Assembly (NCBI GenBank): GCA_019115985.1
Contig: DXCN01000023.1
Location: 1 to 52,575, forward strand
DNA length: 52,575 nucleotides
Origin: Candidatus Rothia avicola
GTDB lineage: Bacteria; Actinomycetota; Actinomycetes; Actinomycetales; Micrococcaceae
Direction: 5' to 3'
Positions 8,962 through 17,993 of the stretch are shown piece after piece; position 1 is the stretch's first letter; every line of letters starts with the position of its first letter. Made by a program: the position numbers and the translations under genes. The notes beneath the pieces are model-generated. The model had not been told where the DNA came from and did not search any database. It saw only the letters and a program-made list of their open reading frames with translations.

Positions 8962-10956
8962 ATGGCTACTACCCAGCAAACCCCGCCCGGCACGGGCCCC
9001 GACCTGCGGAAGGGGGATATCGACGCGGCAGCCAAGGAAAACATGCGTGAAGGTTCCCTGGCCCCTAAGGTCTTTATTCCCGCAGCCGTCATCATGGCCG
9101 CCTTCATTGGCATTACGCTGGCTTTCCCCCATCGCACCAAAGAAATCTTCGACGCCCTGCAGGCCGACGTCATTAACTACTTCGGCTGGTACTACGTCGC
9201 CATCGTTGCTTTCTTCGTTATCTTTGCCCTCTACCTGGGCTTCTCCCGCATGGGCGACGTTAAACTAGGCGACGACGATGACGAACCCGCCTACTCCTTC
9301 ACCACCTGGTTCGCCTTCCTCTTTGCCGCCGGCATGGGTATCGGCCTGGTCTTCTACGGGGCAACAGAACCCCTCATGCACTACGTTGACCCCCGCCCCG
9401 GCGTAGGTGATGGCACTCAAGAAGAAATTGCGCAGGCGGCTATGAGTCAGGCCTTCCTGCACTGGGGATTGCACCCCTGGGCTATCTACGTCATCGTGGG
9501 CCTTGCTATTGCCTATGCAACCCACCGCCTCAAACTGCCTCTCTCCATCCGTTACTCCCTCAAGCCCCTGCTGGGCGATCGTGTAAAAGGTGGAGCAGGC
9601 GACGTCATCGACGTTGTCGCCCTGGTTGGCACCCTCTTTGGTGTAGCGACCTCTCTGGGCCTGGGCGTCATGCAGATCGCCGCGGGCCTGGGGTACATGA
9701 ACATCCCTGCCCAGGGTAACGGCTGGCTGGTAGGCATCATCGTAGTGCTCATGGGTATCACCCTTTTCTCCGTGGTGACCGGCCTAGACAAGGGCATGAA
9801 ATTACTGTCCAATGGCAACCTTATTCTGGCAGCTATCGTCTGCCTCTTCGTGCTGGTCGTCGGCCCCACCCTTTTCCTCTTCCGTAATTTCATCGGATCT
9901 ATCGGTAACTACCTGCAAAACGTCGTTGCCATGACCTTCGAGACCCTAGCCCTCTACGGCGTTGACGGCGAACAGTTCCAGGCTGCCTGGACCACCTTCT
10001 ACTGGGGCTGGTGGATCTCTTGGTCACCCTTCGTCGGCATGTTCATCGCCCGCGTCTCCAAGGGCCGTTCCGTGCGCGAATTCGTGATTGGCGTGCTGCT
10101 GGTACCCGCCCTGACTTCCTTCTTCTGGTTCTCCGTTCTCGGCGGTACCGCCCTGCACCAGGCACTCTTCGGTACCGGCACGAGCTTGGTCAGCGAAGAC
10201 GGTAGCGTCTCAGCAGAAAATGCTCTTTTCCAGATGTTCCATAACCTGCCCGGTGGCGTCATTCTGACTGCCGGTGCGGTCCTGCTGATTACCGTCTTCT
10301 TCGTAACTTCGGCAGACTCCGGCGCCCTGGTGCTCGGTATGCTCTCCACTAACGGGTCACCCGAACCCAAAACCTGGATCCGCGTGTTCTGGGTGCTGGT
10401 CGCCGCAGTAACCGCAATCTCCCTAGTTGTGATTGGTGGCAGTGAATCGCTGTCGGCAATTCAAACCGTGGCAATTCTGACGGCCCTGCCCTTCTCAGTG
10501 GTCATCGTGCTCATGTGTATTTCTCTTTACAAGGCCCTGAGCGTTGAGCACCGTCTCTTCGTCCGCGCCCAGCGTCGTAACGCCCGCCGCGAGATTGAGG
10601 CCTCCCTGGCCGAGCAGATTGACGACCGCGTCAACGAGCTGGTTGCCGAAGGCGTTGAAGACCGCGTCACCGCAGCAGTGGGGGAGCACCTCGATGAACA
10701 CCTGGACGGCCAGCTCGAAGCCGCCCTGGAAGAAGCAGTGGACAAGGTGGTTGAGGCCAAGGTCGAAGAGGCCGTAGACTCCGCGGTTGAAAGCGCCGTC
10801 GAAGCCAAGGTGGAAGAAGCTGTGGAAAAGGCCGTGGATGAAGTCTCCCTGCAGGTGGAAGCCAACACCAACGCGATTGAGCAAATCCGCACCGCAACCG
10901 GCTCCATCCCCGTGGTCAAGCCCCAGGATATAAAGCAGACACCCTGGAATAAATAG
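8962..10956 (+). CDS. BCCT-family glycine betaine/choline transporter with coiled-coil C-terminal tail
   Basis: This secondary transporter takes up compatible solutes such as glycine betaine or choline across the cell membrane, usually Na+- or H+-coupled, in response to osmotic stress. The protein has 664 residues. About twelve hydrophobic segments lie between residues 35 and 525; GWWISWSPFVGMFIARVSKG (about 350-370) is the Trp-rich BCCT signature around TM8, and ATSLGLGVMQ is the glycine-rich substrate-site region. The tail (about 535-640) is strongly charged, with alternating Glu-Ala-Val-Lys repeats such as VEAKVEEAVDSAVESAVEAK, predicted to form a long coiled coil. In BetP of Corynebacterium a charged C-terminal tail senses osmotic stress, so this tail may be regulatory; it is longer and more repetitive than usual. 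The gene is followed by palindromic element B. Confidence 0.93.
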   Translation: MATTQQTPPGTGPDLRKGDIDAAAKENMREGSLAPKVFIPAAVIMAAFIGITLAFPHRTKEIFDALQADVINYFGWYYVAIVAFFVIFALYLGFSRMGDVKLGDDDDEPAYSFTTWFAFLFAAGMGIGLVFYGATEPLMHYVDPRPGVGDGTQEEIAQAAMSQAFLHWGLHPWAIYVIVGLAIAYATHRLKLPLSIRYSLKPLLGDRVKGGAGDVIDVVALVGTLFGVATSLGLGVMQIAAGLGYMNIPAQGNGWLVGIIVVLMGITLFSVVTGLDKGMKLLSNGNLILAAIVCLFVLVVGPTLFLFRNFIGSIGNYLQNVVAMTFETLALYGVDGEQFQAAWTTFYWGWWISWSPFVGMFIARVSKGRSVREFVIGVLLVPALTSFFWFSVLGGTALHQALFGTGTSLVSEDGSVSAENALFQMFHNLPGGVILTAGAVLLITVFFVTSADSGALVLGMLSTNGSPEPKTWIRVFWVLVAAVTAISLVVIGGSESLSAIQTVAILTALPFSVVIVLMCISLYKALSVEHRLFVRAQRRNARREIEASLAEQIDDRVNELVAEGVEDRVTAAVGEHLDEHLDGQLEAALEEAVDKVVEAKVEEAVDSAVESAVEAKVEEAVEKAVDEVSLQVEANTNAIEQIRTATGSIPVVKPQDIKQTPWNK

Positions 10957-10966
10957 GAAATAGATA

Positions 10967-11064
10967 GGGGCTTATTCAAAAGAGCGGTGTAGCAGGCTCG
11001 CAGCGAACCATGCGAGAGGGGCGGCAGCGAGCGCGAGCCTGCGGAACCGTTCTGAATAAGCCCC
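10967..11064 (+). repeat. Palindromic intergenic element, copy B (shortened)
   Basis: GGGGCTTATTCA (10967-10978) pairs with TGAATAAGCCCC (11053-11064), and GCAGGCTCGC pairs with GCGAGCCTGC further in. The right half of the core survives as GCGAGAGGG and GGCAGCGAGCG, but the left half with GGCTGGCGTGAATC is absent. It is therefore a partial copy. It starts 10 nt after the transporter stop. Confidence 0.75.
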
Positions 11065-11148
11065 AGCCAGTCGGCGCCGAGAGCGTCCGCCTCCCTTATT
11101 CATTTCTAATGTGTTCCAGAAGATAGCGGCTAGTTTAGGTGCCGCCGG

Positions 11149-11154
11149 TATAAT
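11149..11154 (+). promoter_or_regulatory. TATAAT -10 upstream of typA
   Basis: A consensus TATAAT lies 95 nt before the typA ATG. No good -35 is seen at the expected spacing. It would give a leader of about 90 nt. Confidence 0.5.
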
Positions 11155-11249
11155 CAAACCGAAAGCCCTCTGCGCTGGTGCCGAAAACTCGGCAGGTAAG
11201 CTGCGCACCGGCGTCCTTATCCCCAACATGTAAGCGAGATACTTTCCGC

Positions 11250-13163
11250 ATGTCTGAAACTCAGAACACCGCTTCACGGAGCGACCTTCGCAACGTGGCA
11301 ATCGTGGCTCACGTTGACCACGGCAAGACCACCATCGTTGATGCGATGCTCAAGCAGACCAACGCCTTCTCGGCCCACGCTGACGTGGAAGACCGCGTCA
11401 TGGACTCCGGTGACCTTGAAAAGGAAAAGGGCATCACCATTTTGGCCAAGAACACCACCGTGTTCTACTCCGGCCCCGCAGCCAAGGGTGAAGAAATCAC
11501 CATCAACGTTATTGACACCCCCGGTCACGCTGACTTCGGTGGCGAGGTCGAGCGCGGTCTGTCCATGGTTGACGGCGTTGTGCTGCTGGTGGACGCTTCA
11601 GAAGGCCCCCTGCCCCAGACCCGTTTCGTGCTGCGTAAGGCTCTAGCCGCTAAGCTGCCCGTTATTCTGGTTGTTAACAAGGTTGACCGCCCCGACGCCC
11701 GTATTGACGAAGTCGTTGGCGAATCTATGGACCTGCTTCTGGGCCTGGCTAGCGACCTGGCCGATGAGGTTCCCGACCTCGATATCGACGCCTTGCTGAA
11801 CGTCCCCGTCGTCTACGCATCAGGTAAGGCCGGTGCTGCTTCACTGAACCAGCCTGCTGACGGTGCTCTGCCCGATAACGATGATCTGGAACCCCTCTTC
11901 GAGACCATCCTGGAGCACGTTCCTGCCCCCACCTACGACCCCAATGAAGTGCTGCAGGCTCACGTGACCAACCTGGACTCCTCACCTTTCCTGGGTCGCC
12001 TGGCCCTGCTGCGTATCTTCAACGGCACCCTGAAGAAGGGCCAGACCGTTGCCTGGGTACGTCAGGACGGCGAAACCAAGAACGTTCGTATCTCCGAACT
12101 GCTGGCTACCAAGGCCCTGGAACGTGTTCCCGCTGAGTCCGCTGGCCCCGGTGAAATCGTCGCAGTTGCCGGTATCGAAGACATCACCATCGGCGAAACC
12201 CTCACCGACCCCGAGAACCCCAAGCCCCTGCCCCTGATTAAGGTCGACGACCCCGCGATCTCCGTTACCATCGGTATCAACACCTCACCGCTGGCCGGTA
12301 AGGTCAAGGGCGCTAAGGTTACCGCCCGCCAGGTCAAGGACCGCCTCGATAAGGAACTCATCGGTAACGTCTCCCTCAAGGTTCTGCCCACCGAGCGTCC
12401 GGACGCCTGGGAAGTTCAGGGCCGTGGCGAACTCGCCCTGGCAATCCTCGTTGAGCAGATGCGCCGCGAAGGCTTTGAGCTGACCGTGGGCAAGCCCCAG
12501 GTCGTTACCAAGACCATCGACGGCAAGGTCCATGAGCCCATGGAGCACATGATTATCGATGTGCCCGAAGAATTCCTAGGCGCCGTCACCCAGCTCATGG
12601 CAGCTCGTAAGGGCCGCATGGAAAACATGGCCAACAACGGCACCGGCTGGGTCCGTATGGAATTCGCTGTTCCCGCCCGCGGCCTGATTGGCTTCCGCAC
12701 CAAGTTCCTCACCGAAACCCGCGGTGCCGGTATCTCATCGTCCTACTCCACCGGCTACGAGCCCTGGGCAGGCGACATCGACTACCGCTCTAACGGCTCC
12801 ATGATTTCTGACCGCGCCGGCATCGTCACCCCCTACGCCATCATCGGCTTGCAGGAACGCGGCACCATCTTCGTCGAACCCACCTCAGAGGTCTACGAGG
12901 GCATGATCATCGGTGAGAACTCACGCGCCGACGACATGGAAGTTAACATCACCCGCGAAAAGAAGCTGACCAATATGCGCTCAGCTTCAGCAGATAACTT
13001 CGAAAACATGACTCCCCCCAAGAAGCTCACCCTCGAAGAGTCCCTGGAATGGGCCCGCGAGGACGAGTGCGTGGAAGTCACCCCCGAAGCAATCCGCATT
13101 CGCAAGGTTATCCTTGACTCCAACGAGCGTGTGCGCGAGGCACGTCGCCGCGCCCGCGCCTAA
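11250..13163 (+). CDS. typA: Translational GTPase TypA/BipA
   Basis: TypA is a ribosome-binding GTPase related to EF-G and LepA that supports ribosome assembly and stress adaptation. The chosen start, ATG 11250 ([20 protein letters not shown]), puts the G1 motif AHVDHGKTT at residues 20-28, the usual place; the longer frame from 11178 adds 24 unrelated residues. G3 is [14 protein letters not shown] and G4 is NKVDRPDAR. The C-terminal half contains the TypA-specific run [20 protein letters not shown] and SRADDMEVN. The 637-residue length is in the family range. The gene is monocistronic and ends in a very stable hairpin. Confidence 0.97.
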   Translation: MSETQNTASRSDLRNVAIVAHVDHGKTTIVDAMLKQTNAFSAHADVEDRVMDSGDLEKEKGITILAKNTTVFYSGPAAKGEEITINVIDTPGHADFGGEVERGLSMVDGVVLLVDASEGPLPQTRFVLRKALAAKLPVILVVNKVDRPDARIDEVVGESMDLLLGLASDLADEVPDLDIDALLNVPVVYASGKAGAASLNQPADGALPDNDDLEPLFETILEHVPAPTYDPNEVLQAHVTNLDSSPFLGRLALLRIFNGTLKKGQTVAWVRQDGETKNVRISELLATKALERVPAESAGPGEIVAVAGIEDITIGETLTDPENPKPLPLIKVDDPAISVTIGINTSPLAGKVKGAKVTARQVKDRLDKELIGNVSLKVLPTERPDAWEVQGRGELALAILVEQMRREGFELTVGKPQVVTKTIDGKVHEPMEHMIIDVPEEFLGAVTQLMAARKGRMENMANNGTGWVRMEFAVPARGLIGFRTKFLTETRGAGISSSYSTGYEPWAGDIDYRSNGSMISDRAGIVTPYAIIGLQERGTIFVEPTSEVYEGMIIGENSRADDMEVNITREKKLTNMRSASADNFENMTPPKKLTLEESLEWAREDECVEVTPEAIRIRKVILDSNERVREARRRARA

Positions 13164-13186
13164 GCGCTAGCGGCGGGTAAGATACA

Positions 13187-13220
13187 TGGGCCCTACCCCC
13201 TGAACAGGGGGTAGGGCCCA
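13187..13220 (+). terminator. Strong hairpin after typA
   Basis: TGGGCCCTACCCCCTG pairs perfectly with CAGGGGGTAGGGCCCA (16 bp) with only AA between the arms. It lies 24 nt after the typA stop and has no T run. Confidence 0.8.
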
Positions 13221-13327
13221 CAGCTCTAGCTCAACCTGCTAGCTTTAACCGGCTAGAACCCTGTAGCCAGCTAAGCCAGATAGAATAACGGGGTAAATCC
13301 ATCGCGCCCCACCAGAAATAAGGCACC

Positions 13328-14626
13328 ATGAATCATGACGCTCGACCCTACTATCCGGTAGCCGGTGAACTGATCACAGACAATGCTCTCTCCACTCTCA
13401 TCCCTGAAGGCTACAGCCCGCAGGAGACAACCCTGCTCTTCGTGCATGCCCACCCCGACGACGAAGCTTCATCCACCGGCGCCACCATCGGCGCCCTCAC
13501 CGCCGCCGGTGCCACCGTCCACCTGCTCACCATGACCCGCGGCGAAATGGGCGAAGTGATCGACCCCGCCCTGCGCCACCTCGAAGCAACCCACCCCGCT
13601 AACACCGACCGGGGCCATGCCCTCGGCGAGTACCGTACCGGGGAACTCAAGGCCTCCCTCAAAGCCCTCGGCATCCACCACCACCTCTACCTGGGAGAAG
13701 GGGCCAGCTACCTGCCCGGTGAATGCACCAGCTATCGCGATTCCGGTATGACCTGGGGGGCAGACGGCCGCGCCATCGCCAACCCCGCCGCAGCCGACGA
13801 CTGCCTCACCCGCCTGCCCCTCAAACCCCAAGCTGAGGCAATCGTCAGCGCTATCCGCGAGATCCGGCCGGACGTCGTCGTCACCTACGACGCGGACGGC
13901 GGCTACGGGCACCCCGACCACAAACGCACCTACGAAGCTACTCTGGCGGCCGTCCGCTCCCTGGAAGGAACCCCCTCAGCCCCCACTGCCCTCTGGGGTA
14001 TCGAAGGTGACCCCAACCCGCACGATACCCGCCAGCAGGCCGTTATCAGGGGCAGCATCGACCACAAGCGTGAGGCCATGCGGGCCCACGCCACCCAAAT
14101 CGTCATCACCAGCGATACCACCTTTGAATACTCAAACGGGGTCTCCCAGCCTATTAACCCCACCGAAACCTACCGCCTGCTCTGGGGCACTGCCCAAGCG
14201 GGAACCCCAGCGGACGCTGCCCCCGAAGAGAGCGTCGAAGCTCCCGGCCCTATCAACTCGGCCATTACCGCCGTTGCCCTCGGCCTAATCGCGGGTTTTG
14301 CCGGAACCATGTACCACGCCCACATCTGGTACCCCACCAGCACCCTCTGGGTACCCTGGGGCGTTGCCTCCGGCCTGCTCACGGTCTACTTCGCGGCGAC
14401 CTGGGCAGCAATCCACACCGAGAAGAACTGGGCCGCCGCTGTCGTTGGAGCCACCGCCTTCGTGCTCATTGGCATCTTCGCCTTCACCAAAGGCACCTCA
14501 ATGCTGGTCTACATCAACCCCATCAACCCCGTGGGAACCGCCGGAACCATCTGGGCACTAGGCTCCCTAGCCGCCGCGACCTTCGGCATGGTAAGCGCTG
14601 CCAGGTACCGCCGCAACAAAACTTAA
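13328..14626 (+). CDS. mshB: MshB-like mycothiol deacetylase fused to a four-helix membrane domain
   Basis: MshB deacetylates GlcNAc-inositol in mycothiol biosynthesis. The PIG-L/LmbE domain (about 34-290) carries the zinc motif HAHPDDE (40-46), GHPDH (194-198) and the MshB-like segment KREAMRAHATQI (247-258). Beyond residue 305 the protein continues with four hydrophobic segments (about 310-330, 338-361, 368-387 and 402-424), ending in the basic RYRRNKT. MshB alone is about 290-300 residues, so this is a fusion. In related actinobacteria a separate small DUF6113-type membrane protein follows mshB next to fdxA, so a gene fusion is the likely origin. fdxA and dapC follow. AAGG upstream of ATG 13328 is a weak ribosome site. 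Confidence 0.85.
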   Translation: MNHDARPYYPVAGELITDNALSTLIPEGYSPQETTLLFVHAHPDDEASSTGATIGALTAAGATVHLLTMTRGEMGEVIDPALRHLEATHPANTDRGHALGEYRTGELKASLKALGIHHHLYLGEGASYLPGECTSYRDSGMTWGADGRAIANPAAADDCLTRLPLKPQAEAIVSAIREIRPDVVVTYDADGGYGHPDHKRTYEATLAAVRSLEGTPSAPTALWGIEGDPNPHDTRQQAVIRGSIDHKREAMRAHATQIVITSDTTFEYSNGVSQPINPTETYRLLWGTAQAGTPADAAPEESVEAPGPINSAITAVALGLIAGFAGTMYHAHIWYPTSTLWVPWGVASGLLTVYFAATWAAIHTEKNWAAAVVGATAFVLIGIFAFTKGTSMLVYINPINPVGTAGTIWALGSLAAATFGMVSAARYRRNKT

Positions 14627-14750
14627 CCCGGCTCAACAAGAAGCTATCTCATCCATCACAAAAATCTGCCCCTACACCGGTGACCAGATACACTAGAGCA
14701 CAGTTAACCAACACACCCCGCACCGGTGCGTCACCACCAGAAAGGCACCC

Positions 14751-15074
14751 ATGACCTACATCATCGCCCAGCCCTGCGTCGATGTAAAAGACCGCGCCTG
14801 CGTCGAAGAATGCCCCGTCGACTGCATCTACGAAGGCGAACGCTCCCTCTACATCCACCCCGACGAATGCGTCGACTGCGGTGCCTGCGAGCCTGTCTGC
14901 CCCGTAGAAGCTATCTACTACGAAGATGACGTACCCGAAGAATGGGAAGACTACACCGCCGCTAACGCCGACTTCTTTGACGACCTCGGCTCACCCGGTG
15001 GCGCAGCCCGCCTGGGCGTCATCGCCAAGGACGCCCCCATGATTGCGGCCCTGCCCCCGCAGAACCAGGACTAA
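14751..15074 (+). CDS. fdxA: 7Fe ferredoxin FdxA
   Basis: This is a small electron carrier of 107 residues. Cysteines at 9, 17, 21, 25, 40, 43, 46 and 50 give the CxxxCxxxC and CxxCxxCxxxCP patterns of ferredoxins with one [3Fe-4S] and one [4Fe-4S] cluster. The acidic C-terminal extension (DDVPEEWEDYTAANADFF) is usual for actinobacterial FdxA. AGAAAGG lies upstream of the ATG. It sits between mshB and dapC, a common actinobacterial order, and ends with its own hairpin terminator. Its redox partner is unknown. Confidence 0.96.
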   Translation: MTYIIAQPCVDVKDRACVEECPVDCIYEGERSLYIHPDECVDCGACEPVCPVEAIYYEDDVPEEWEDYTAANADFFDDLGSPGGAARLGVIAKDAPMIAALPPQNQD

Positions 15075-15091
15075 GATTCTAAACGTAGTTC

Positions 15092-15125
15092 AAGGAGCGA
15101 GTATCTCGTGAGATGCTCGCTCCTT
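15092..15125 (+). terminator. Hairpin after fdxA
   Basis: AAGGAGCGAGTATCTC pairs with GAGATGCTCGCTCCTT (16 bp, one G-T pair) around a 2-nt loop and is followed by TAGTTTT. Confidence 0.85.
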
Positions 15126-15183
15126 TAGTTTTAAGCGAAGGCTTACACTAGAAAACAAACATATTCACAAGAGAAAGCAGACC

Positions 15184-16314
15184 ATGCGCGAATTTGGCCT
15201 CGATCTACCCGACTACCCCTGGGACACCATGGCCCCCTACCGGGCTACCGCTGAAGCCCACCCCGAGGGGCTCATTAACCTTTCCATTGGCACCCCGGTT
15301 GACCCTACCCCCTCAGTTATCCGTGATGCCCTGGCAGATGCCACCGACGCCCACGGCTACCCCACGACCCACGGCACCCTCACCCTGCGTCAGGCTATCG
15401 TTGACTGGTTCGACCGCCGCCGCGGCGTGCCCGGCCTAACCACCGACCAGGTCATGCCCACCATTGGCTCGAAGGAGCTTGTTGCCTGGCTGCCCTTCCT
15501 GTTGGGCCTGGGGGAGGGGGACGTGGTCGTCCGCCCCACCGTTGCCTACCCCACCTACGACATCGGTGCCCAGCTCGCTGGCGCAACCCCCGTGGCAGCT
15601 GACTCCCTGGACGAGCTCGATGAGGCGACCCGTGCCCGCGTCCGCCTGGTATGGATTAACTCACCGGCCAACCCCACCGGCATCGTGCGCGATGTGGATG
15701 AGCTGAAAAAGATAGTGGAGGACGCCCGCGCCCTGGGTGCCGTGGTTGCCTCCGACGAGTGCTACGCAGAACTGGGCTGGGGGGAGTGGGACGCTGCCCG
15801 CGGCGGGAAGCCGGTACCCTCCGTCCTAGACCCCCGCGTCTGTGGTGAGAACCAGGACCTGGTGCTGGCAGCCTACTCTCTTTCTAAGCAGTCCAACTTC
15901 GCTGGCTACCGCGGCGCTTTTATCGCGGGAGACGCTGCGATTATGGCCAACCTGGTCAACTCCCGTAAGCACGCCGGTATGATTGTGCCCGCTCCCGTGC
16001 AGGCTGCCATGACCGCAGCGCTCTCAGATGACGAGCACGTTGAGGCCCAGAAAGACCTCTACCGGGCCCGCCGCGAGACCCTACTGCCGGCCCTGGAAGG
16101 CTTTGGCCTGACCGTCGAGCACTCCGAGGCAGGACTCTACCTCTGGGCTACAGCAGGTGAAGATACCTGGGCTACCGTCCAGCGTTTTGCAGACAAGGGT
16201 ATCGTGATTGGCCCCGGCGTTTTCTACGGAACCGCAGGTGAGGGCTATGTGCGCATTGCCCTGACCGGCTCGGATGGAGACATTTCCCGTGCCGCTGCCC
16301 GGCTGTCAGAGTAA
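15184..16314 (+). CDS. dapC: Succinyldiaminopimelate transaminase DapC
   Basis: This PLP aminotransferase converts N-succinyl-2-amino-6-ketopimelate to N-succinyl-LL-diaminopimelate in lysine and peptidoglycan precursor synthesis. The 376-residue class I fold shows NPTG (163-166), SDECYAEL with the pyridine-N Asp at 191, and SLSKQSNFAGYRGAF with the Schiff-base Lys at 235 and phosphate-binding Arg at 243. The start MREFGLDLPDYPWDTM is typical of actinobacterial DapC. dapD and dapE lie about 6 kb downstream, so the pathway genes are near each other but not in one operon. An intrinsic terminator follows. Confidence 0.93.
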   Translation: MREFGLDLPDYPWDTMAPYRATAEAHPEGLINLSIGTPVDPTPSVIRDALADATDAHGYPTTHGTLTLRQAIVDWFDRRRGVPGLTTDQVMPTIGSKELVAWLPFLLGLGEGDVVVRPTVAYPTYDIGAQLAGATPVAADSLDELDEATRARVRLVWINSPANPTGIVRDVDELKKIVEDARALGAVVASDECYAELGWGEWDAARGGKPVPSVLDPRVCGENQDLVLAAYSLSKQSNFAGYRGAFIAGDAAIMANLVNSRKHAGMIVPAPVQAAMTAALSDDEHVEAQKDLYRARRETLLPALEGFGLTVEHSEAGLYLWATAGEDTWATVQRFADKGIVIGPGVFYGTAGEGYVRIALTGSDGDISRAAARLSE

Positions 16315-16428
16315 AGCAAAACTGTGAATGTCAAATAAGCTCAGCTGAAGAACGTAATGTAGCTTCTGAACTCACACCAATGTGACCCCGCACATCATTC
16401 TGCTGTAATGTAGACCATAGATGACGTG

Positions 16429-16514
16429 CGTACGTGCACGGTGCGGCCTTCCGCCACCCAGCGAAAGCCGCACCGTCCTTTTTTAGAATCCCACTTCATC
16501 ACACAGCACGTACG
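16429..16514. promoter_or_regulatory. Inverted pair of GCACGTACG sites flanking the gltA-leader terminator
   Basis: GCACGTACG occurs on the minus strand at 16437-16429 and on the plus strand at 16506-16514, on either side of the terminator. The two copies could bind a regulator, or pair in RNA to enclose the terminator hairpin. Neither role is shown. Confidence 0.35.
16438..16483 (+). terminator. Intrinsic terminator between dapC and gltA
   Basis: ACGGTGCGGC (16438-16447) pairs with GCCGCACCGT (16467-16476) and is followed by CCTTTTTT. It lies 123 nt past the dapC stop and 58 nt before the gltA start. It could end dapC, or act inside a gltA leader if the gltA promoter is upstream of it. Confidence 0.85.
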
Positions 16515-16540
16515 TTGCCTCGTATGACAGGAGGAACACA

Positions 16541-17821
16541 ATGACTGAGAACAAAGCGCTACTGAGCTATGATGGCAAAGAACTGCCCCTGCCCGCAGTA
16601 GAAGCAACCGAAGGTAACGGTGCCTTCGAAGTTGCAGGTATGCTCAAAGAAACCGGCAAGGTAGCCTACGACCCGGGCTTCATGAACACCGCAAACGCCA
16701 AGTCAGCTATCACCTACATCGACGGTGATGCAGGCATCCTGCGCTACCGCGGCTACCCCATCGAAGAGCTGGCAGAAAAATCCAGCTTCATCGAAACCGC
16801 CTACCTGCTCATCTACGGGGAACTGCCCACCCCCGCCCAGCTTGAAGACTTCGACCAGATGATTCGCCGCCACACCATGGTGCACGAAGACTTCAAATTC
16901 TTCTTCCGCGGCTTCCCCCGCGACGCTCACCCCATGGCCGTCCTCGCATCCAGCGTCTCAGCCATGTCGACCTTCTACTCTGACTCCCTCGACCCCTTCG
17001 ACCCCCGTCAGGTAGAAATCTCAACCTACCGCCTGCTCTCCAAGGTGCCCACTCTGGCAGCCTATGCCTACAAGAAGTCCAAGGGCGAGCCCTCTATCTA
17101 CCCCAAGAACGAGCTCAACTACACCGAGAACTTCCTGCGCATGTGCTTCGGCTTCCCCACCGAAGAGTACGAGGTCAACCCCCTGCACGCTAAGGCCCTT
17201 GACCTGCTGCTGCTCCTGCATGCAGACCACGAGCAGAACTGCTCCACCTCCACAGTACGACTGGTCGGCTCCTCAAACGCCAACATGTTTGCCTCCGTCT
17301 CAGCTGGCATCAACGCCCTTTACGGCCCCCTGCACGGCGGTGCCAACGAGGCAGTGCTCAAGATGCTCAACCAGATTCAGAAGGACGGCATCAGCCCCGA
17401 GGACTTCATGGAGAAGGTCAAGAACAAGGAAGATGGCGTCCGCCTCATGGGCTTTGGCCACCGCGTTTACAAGAACTACGATCCCCGCGCCCGTATCGTC
17501 AAGAAGACCGCAGACGAAATCCTCGAATCCATCGGCGGCAACAACGAACTGCTCGATATCGCCAAGCGTCTCGAAGAAAAGGCCCTCAACGACGACTACT
17601 TCATCGAACGTAAGCTCTACCCCAACGTAGACTTCTACACCGGCCTCATCTACAAGGCTATGGGCTTCCCCGAGCACATGTTCACCGTCCTCTTCGCCCT
17701 GGGCCGCCTCCCCGGCTGGATCGCCCAGTGGACCGAAGGTATTCAGGACCCCGACCGCAAGATTGGTCGCCCCCGCCAGGTCTACATTGGTGAAACCGAA
17801 CGCCACTACCCCGAGCGTTAA
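16541..17821 (+). CDS. gltA: Citrate synthase
   Basis: This enzyme condenses oxaloacetate and acetyl-CoA to citrate. The 426-residue type II citrate synthase shows HADHEQN (227-233), GPLHGGAN with His265 and [14 protein letters not shown] with His307; these two His are the family's catalytic residues. The start has one of the best ribosome sites in the window, AGGAGG 7 nt before ATG. The gene is alone, between the terminator at 16438-16483 and a strong hairpin at 17843. Together with icd it covers part of the TCA cycle. Confidence 0.97.
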   Translation: MTENKALLSYDGKELPLPAVEATEGNGAFEVAGMLKETGKVAYDPGFMNTANAKSAITYIDGDAGILRYRGYPIEELAEKSSFIETAYLLIYGELPTPAQLEDFDQMIRRHTMVHEDFKFFFRGFPRDAHPMAVLASSVSAMSTFYSDSLDPFDPRQVEISTYRLLSKVPTLAAYAYKKSKGEPSIYPKNELNYTENFLRMCFGFPTEEYEVNPLHAKALDLLLLLHADHEQNCSTSTVRLVGSSNANMFASVSAGINALYGPLHGGANEAVLKMLNQIQKDGISPEDFMEKVKNKEDGVRLMGFGHRVYKNYDPRARIVKKTADEILESIGGNNELLDIAKRLEEKALNDDYFIERKLYPNVDFYTGLIYKAMGFPEHMFTVLFALGRLPGWIAQWTEGIQDPDRKIGRPRQVYIGETERHYPER

Positions 17822-17842
17822 CCTGCCAGGCAGCGCATCACT

Positions 17843-17888
17843 AAGCCCCGGCGTCCTTACCTCTTTGGAGATAAGGACGCCGGGGCTT
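17843..17888 (+). terminator. 17-bp hairpin after gltA
   Basis: AAGCCCCGGCGTCCTTA (17843-17859) pairs perfectly with TAAGGACGCCGGGGCTT (17872-17888) around a 12-nt loop, 22 nt after the gltA stop. Confidence 0.85.
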
Positions 17889-17898
17889 GGCTTAGGGG

Positions 17899-17993
17899 GA
17901 TATTCGGCTACGCCTCTTTCCCGCGCTCCGCACGCTTTCTAAAATCGCCACATCGGTGGCGATTTTTTAACGAAAGATATTCGGCTACGCCTC
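17899..17993. repeat. 18-bp direct repeat around the galE-side terminator
   Basis: GATATTCGGCTACGCCTC occurs at 17899-17916 and again at 17976-17993. The second copy includes the last codons and stop of galE. The 59 bp between them contain the hairpin at 17941. This looks like a short duplication of the galE 3' end. Confidence 0.8.
17941..17968. terminator. Bidirectional intrinsic terminator between gltA and galE
   Basis: AAAATCGCCAC pairs with GTGGCGATTTT around ATCG, with TTTTTT on the plus strand and a T tract on the minus strand. It can serve both convergent genes. Confidence 0.85.
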
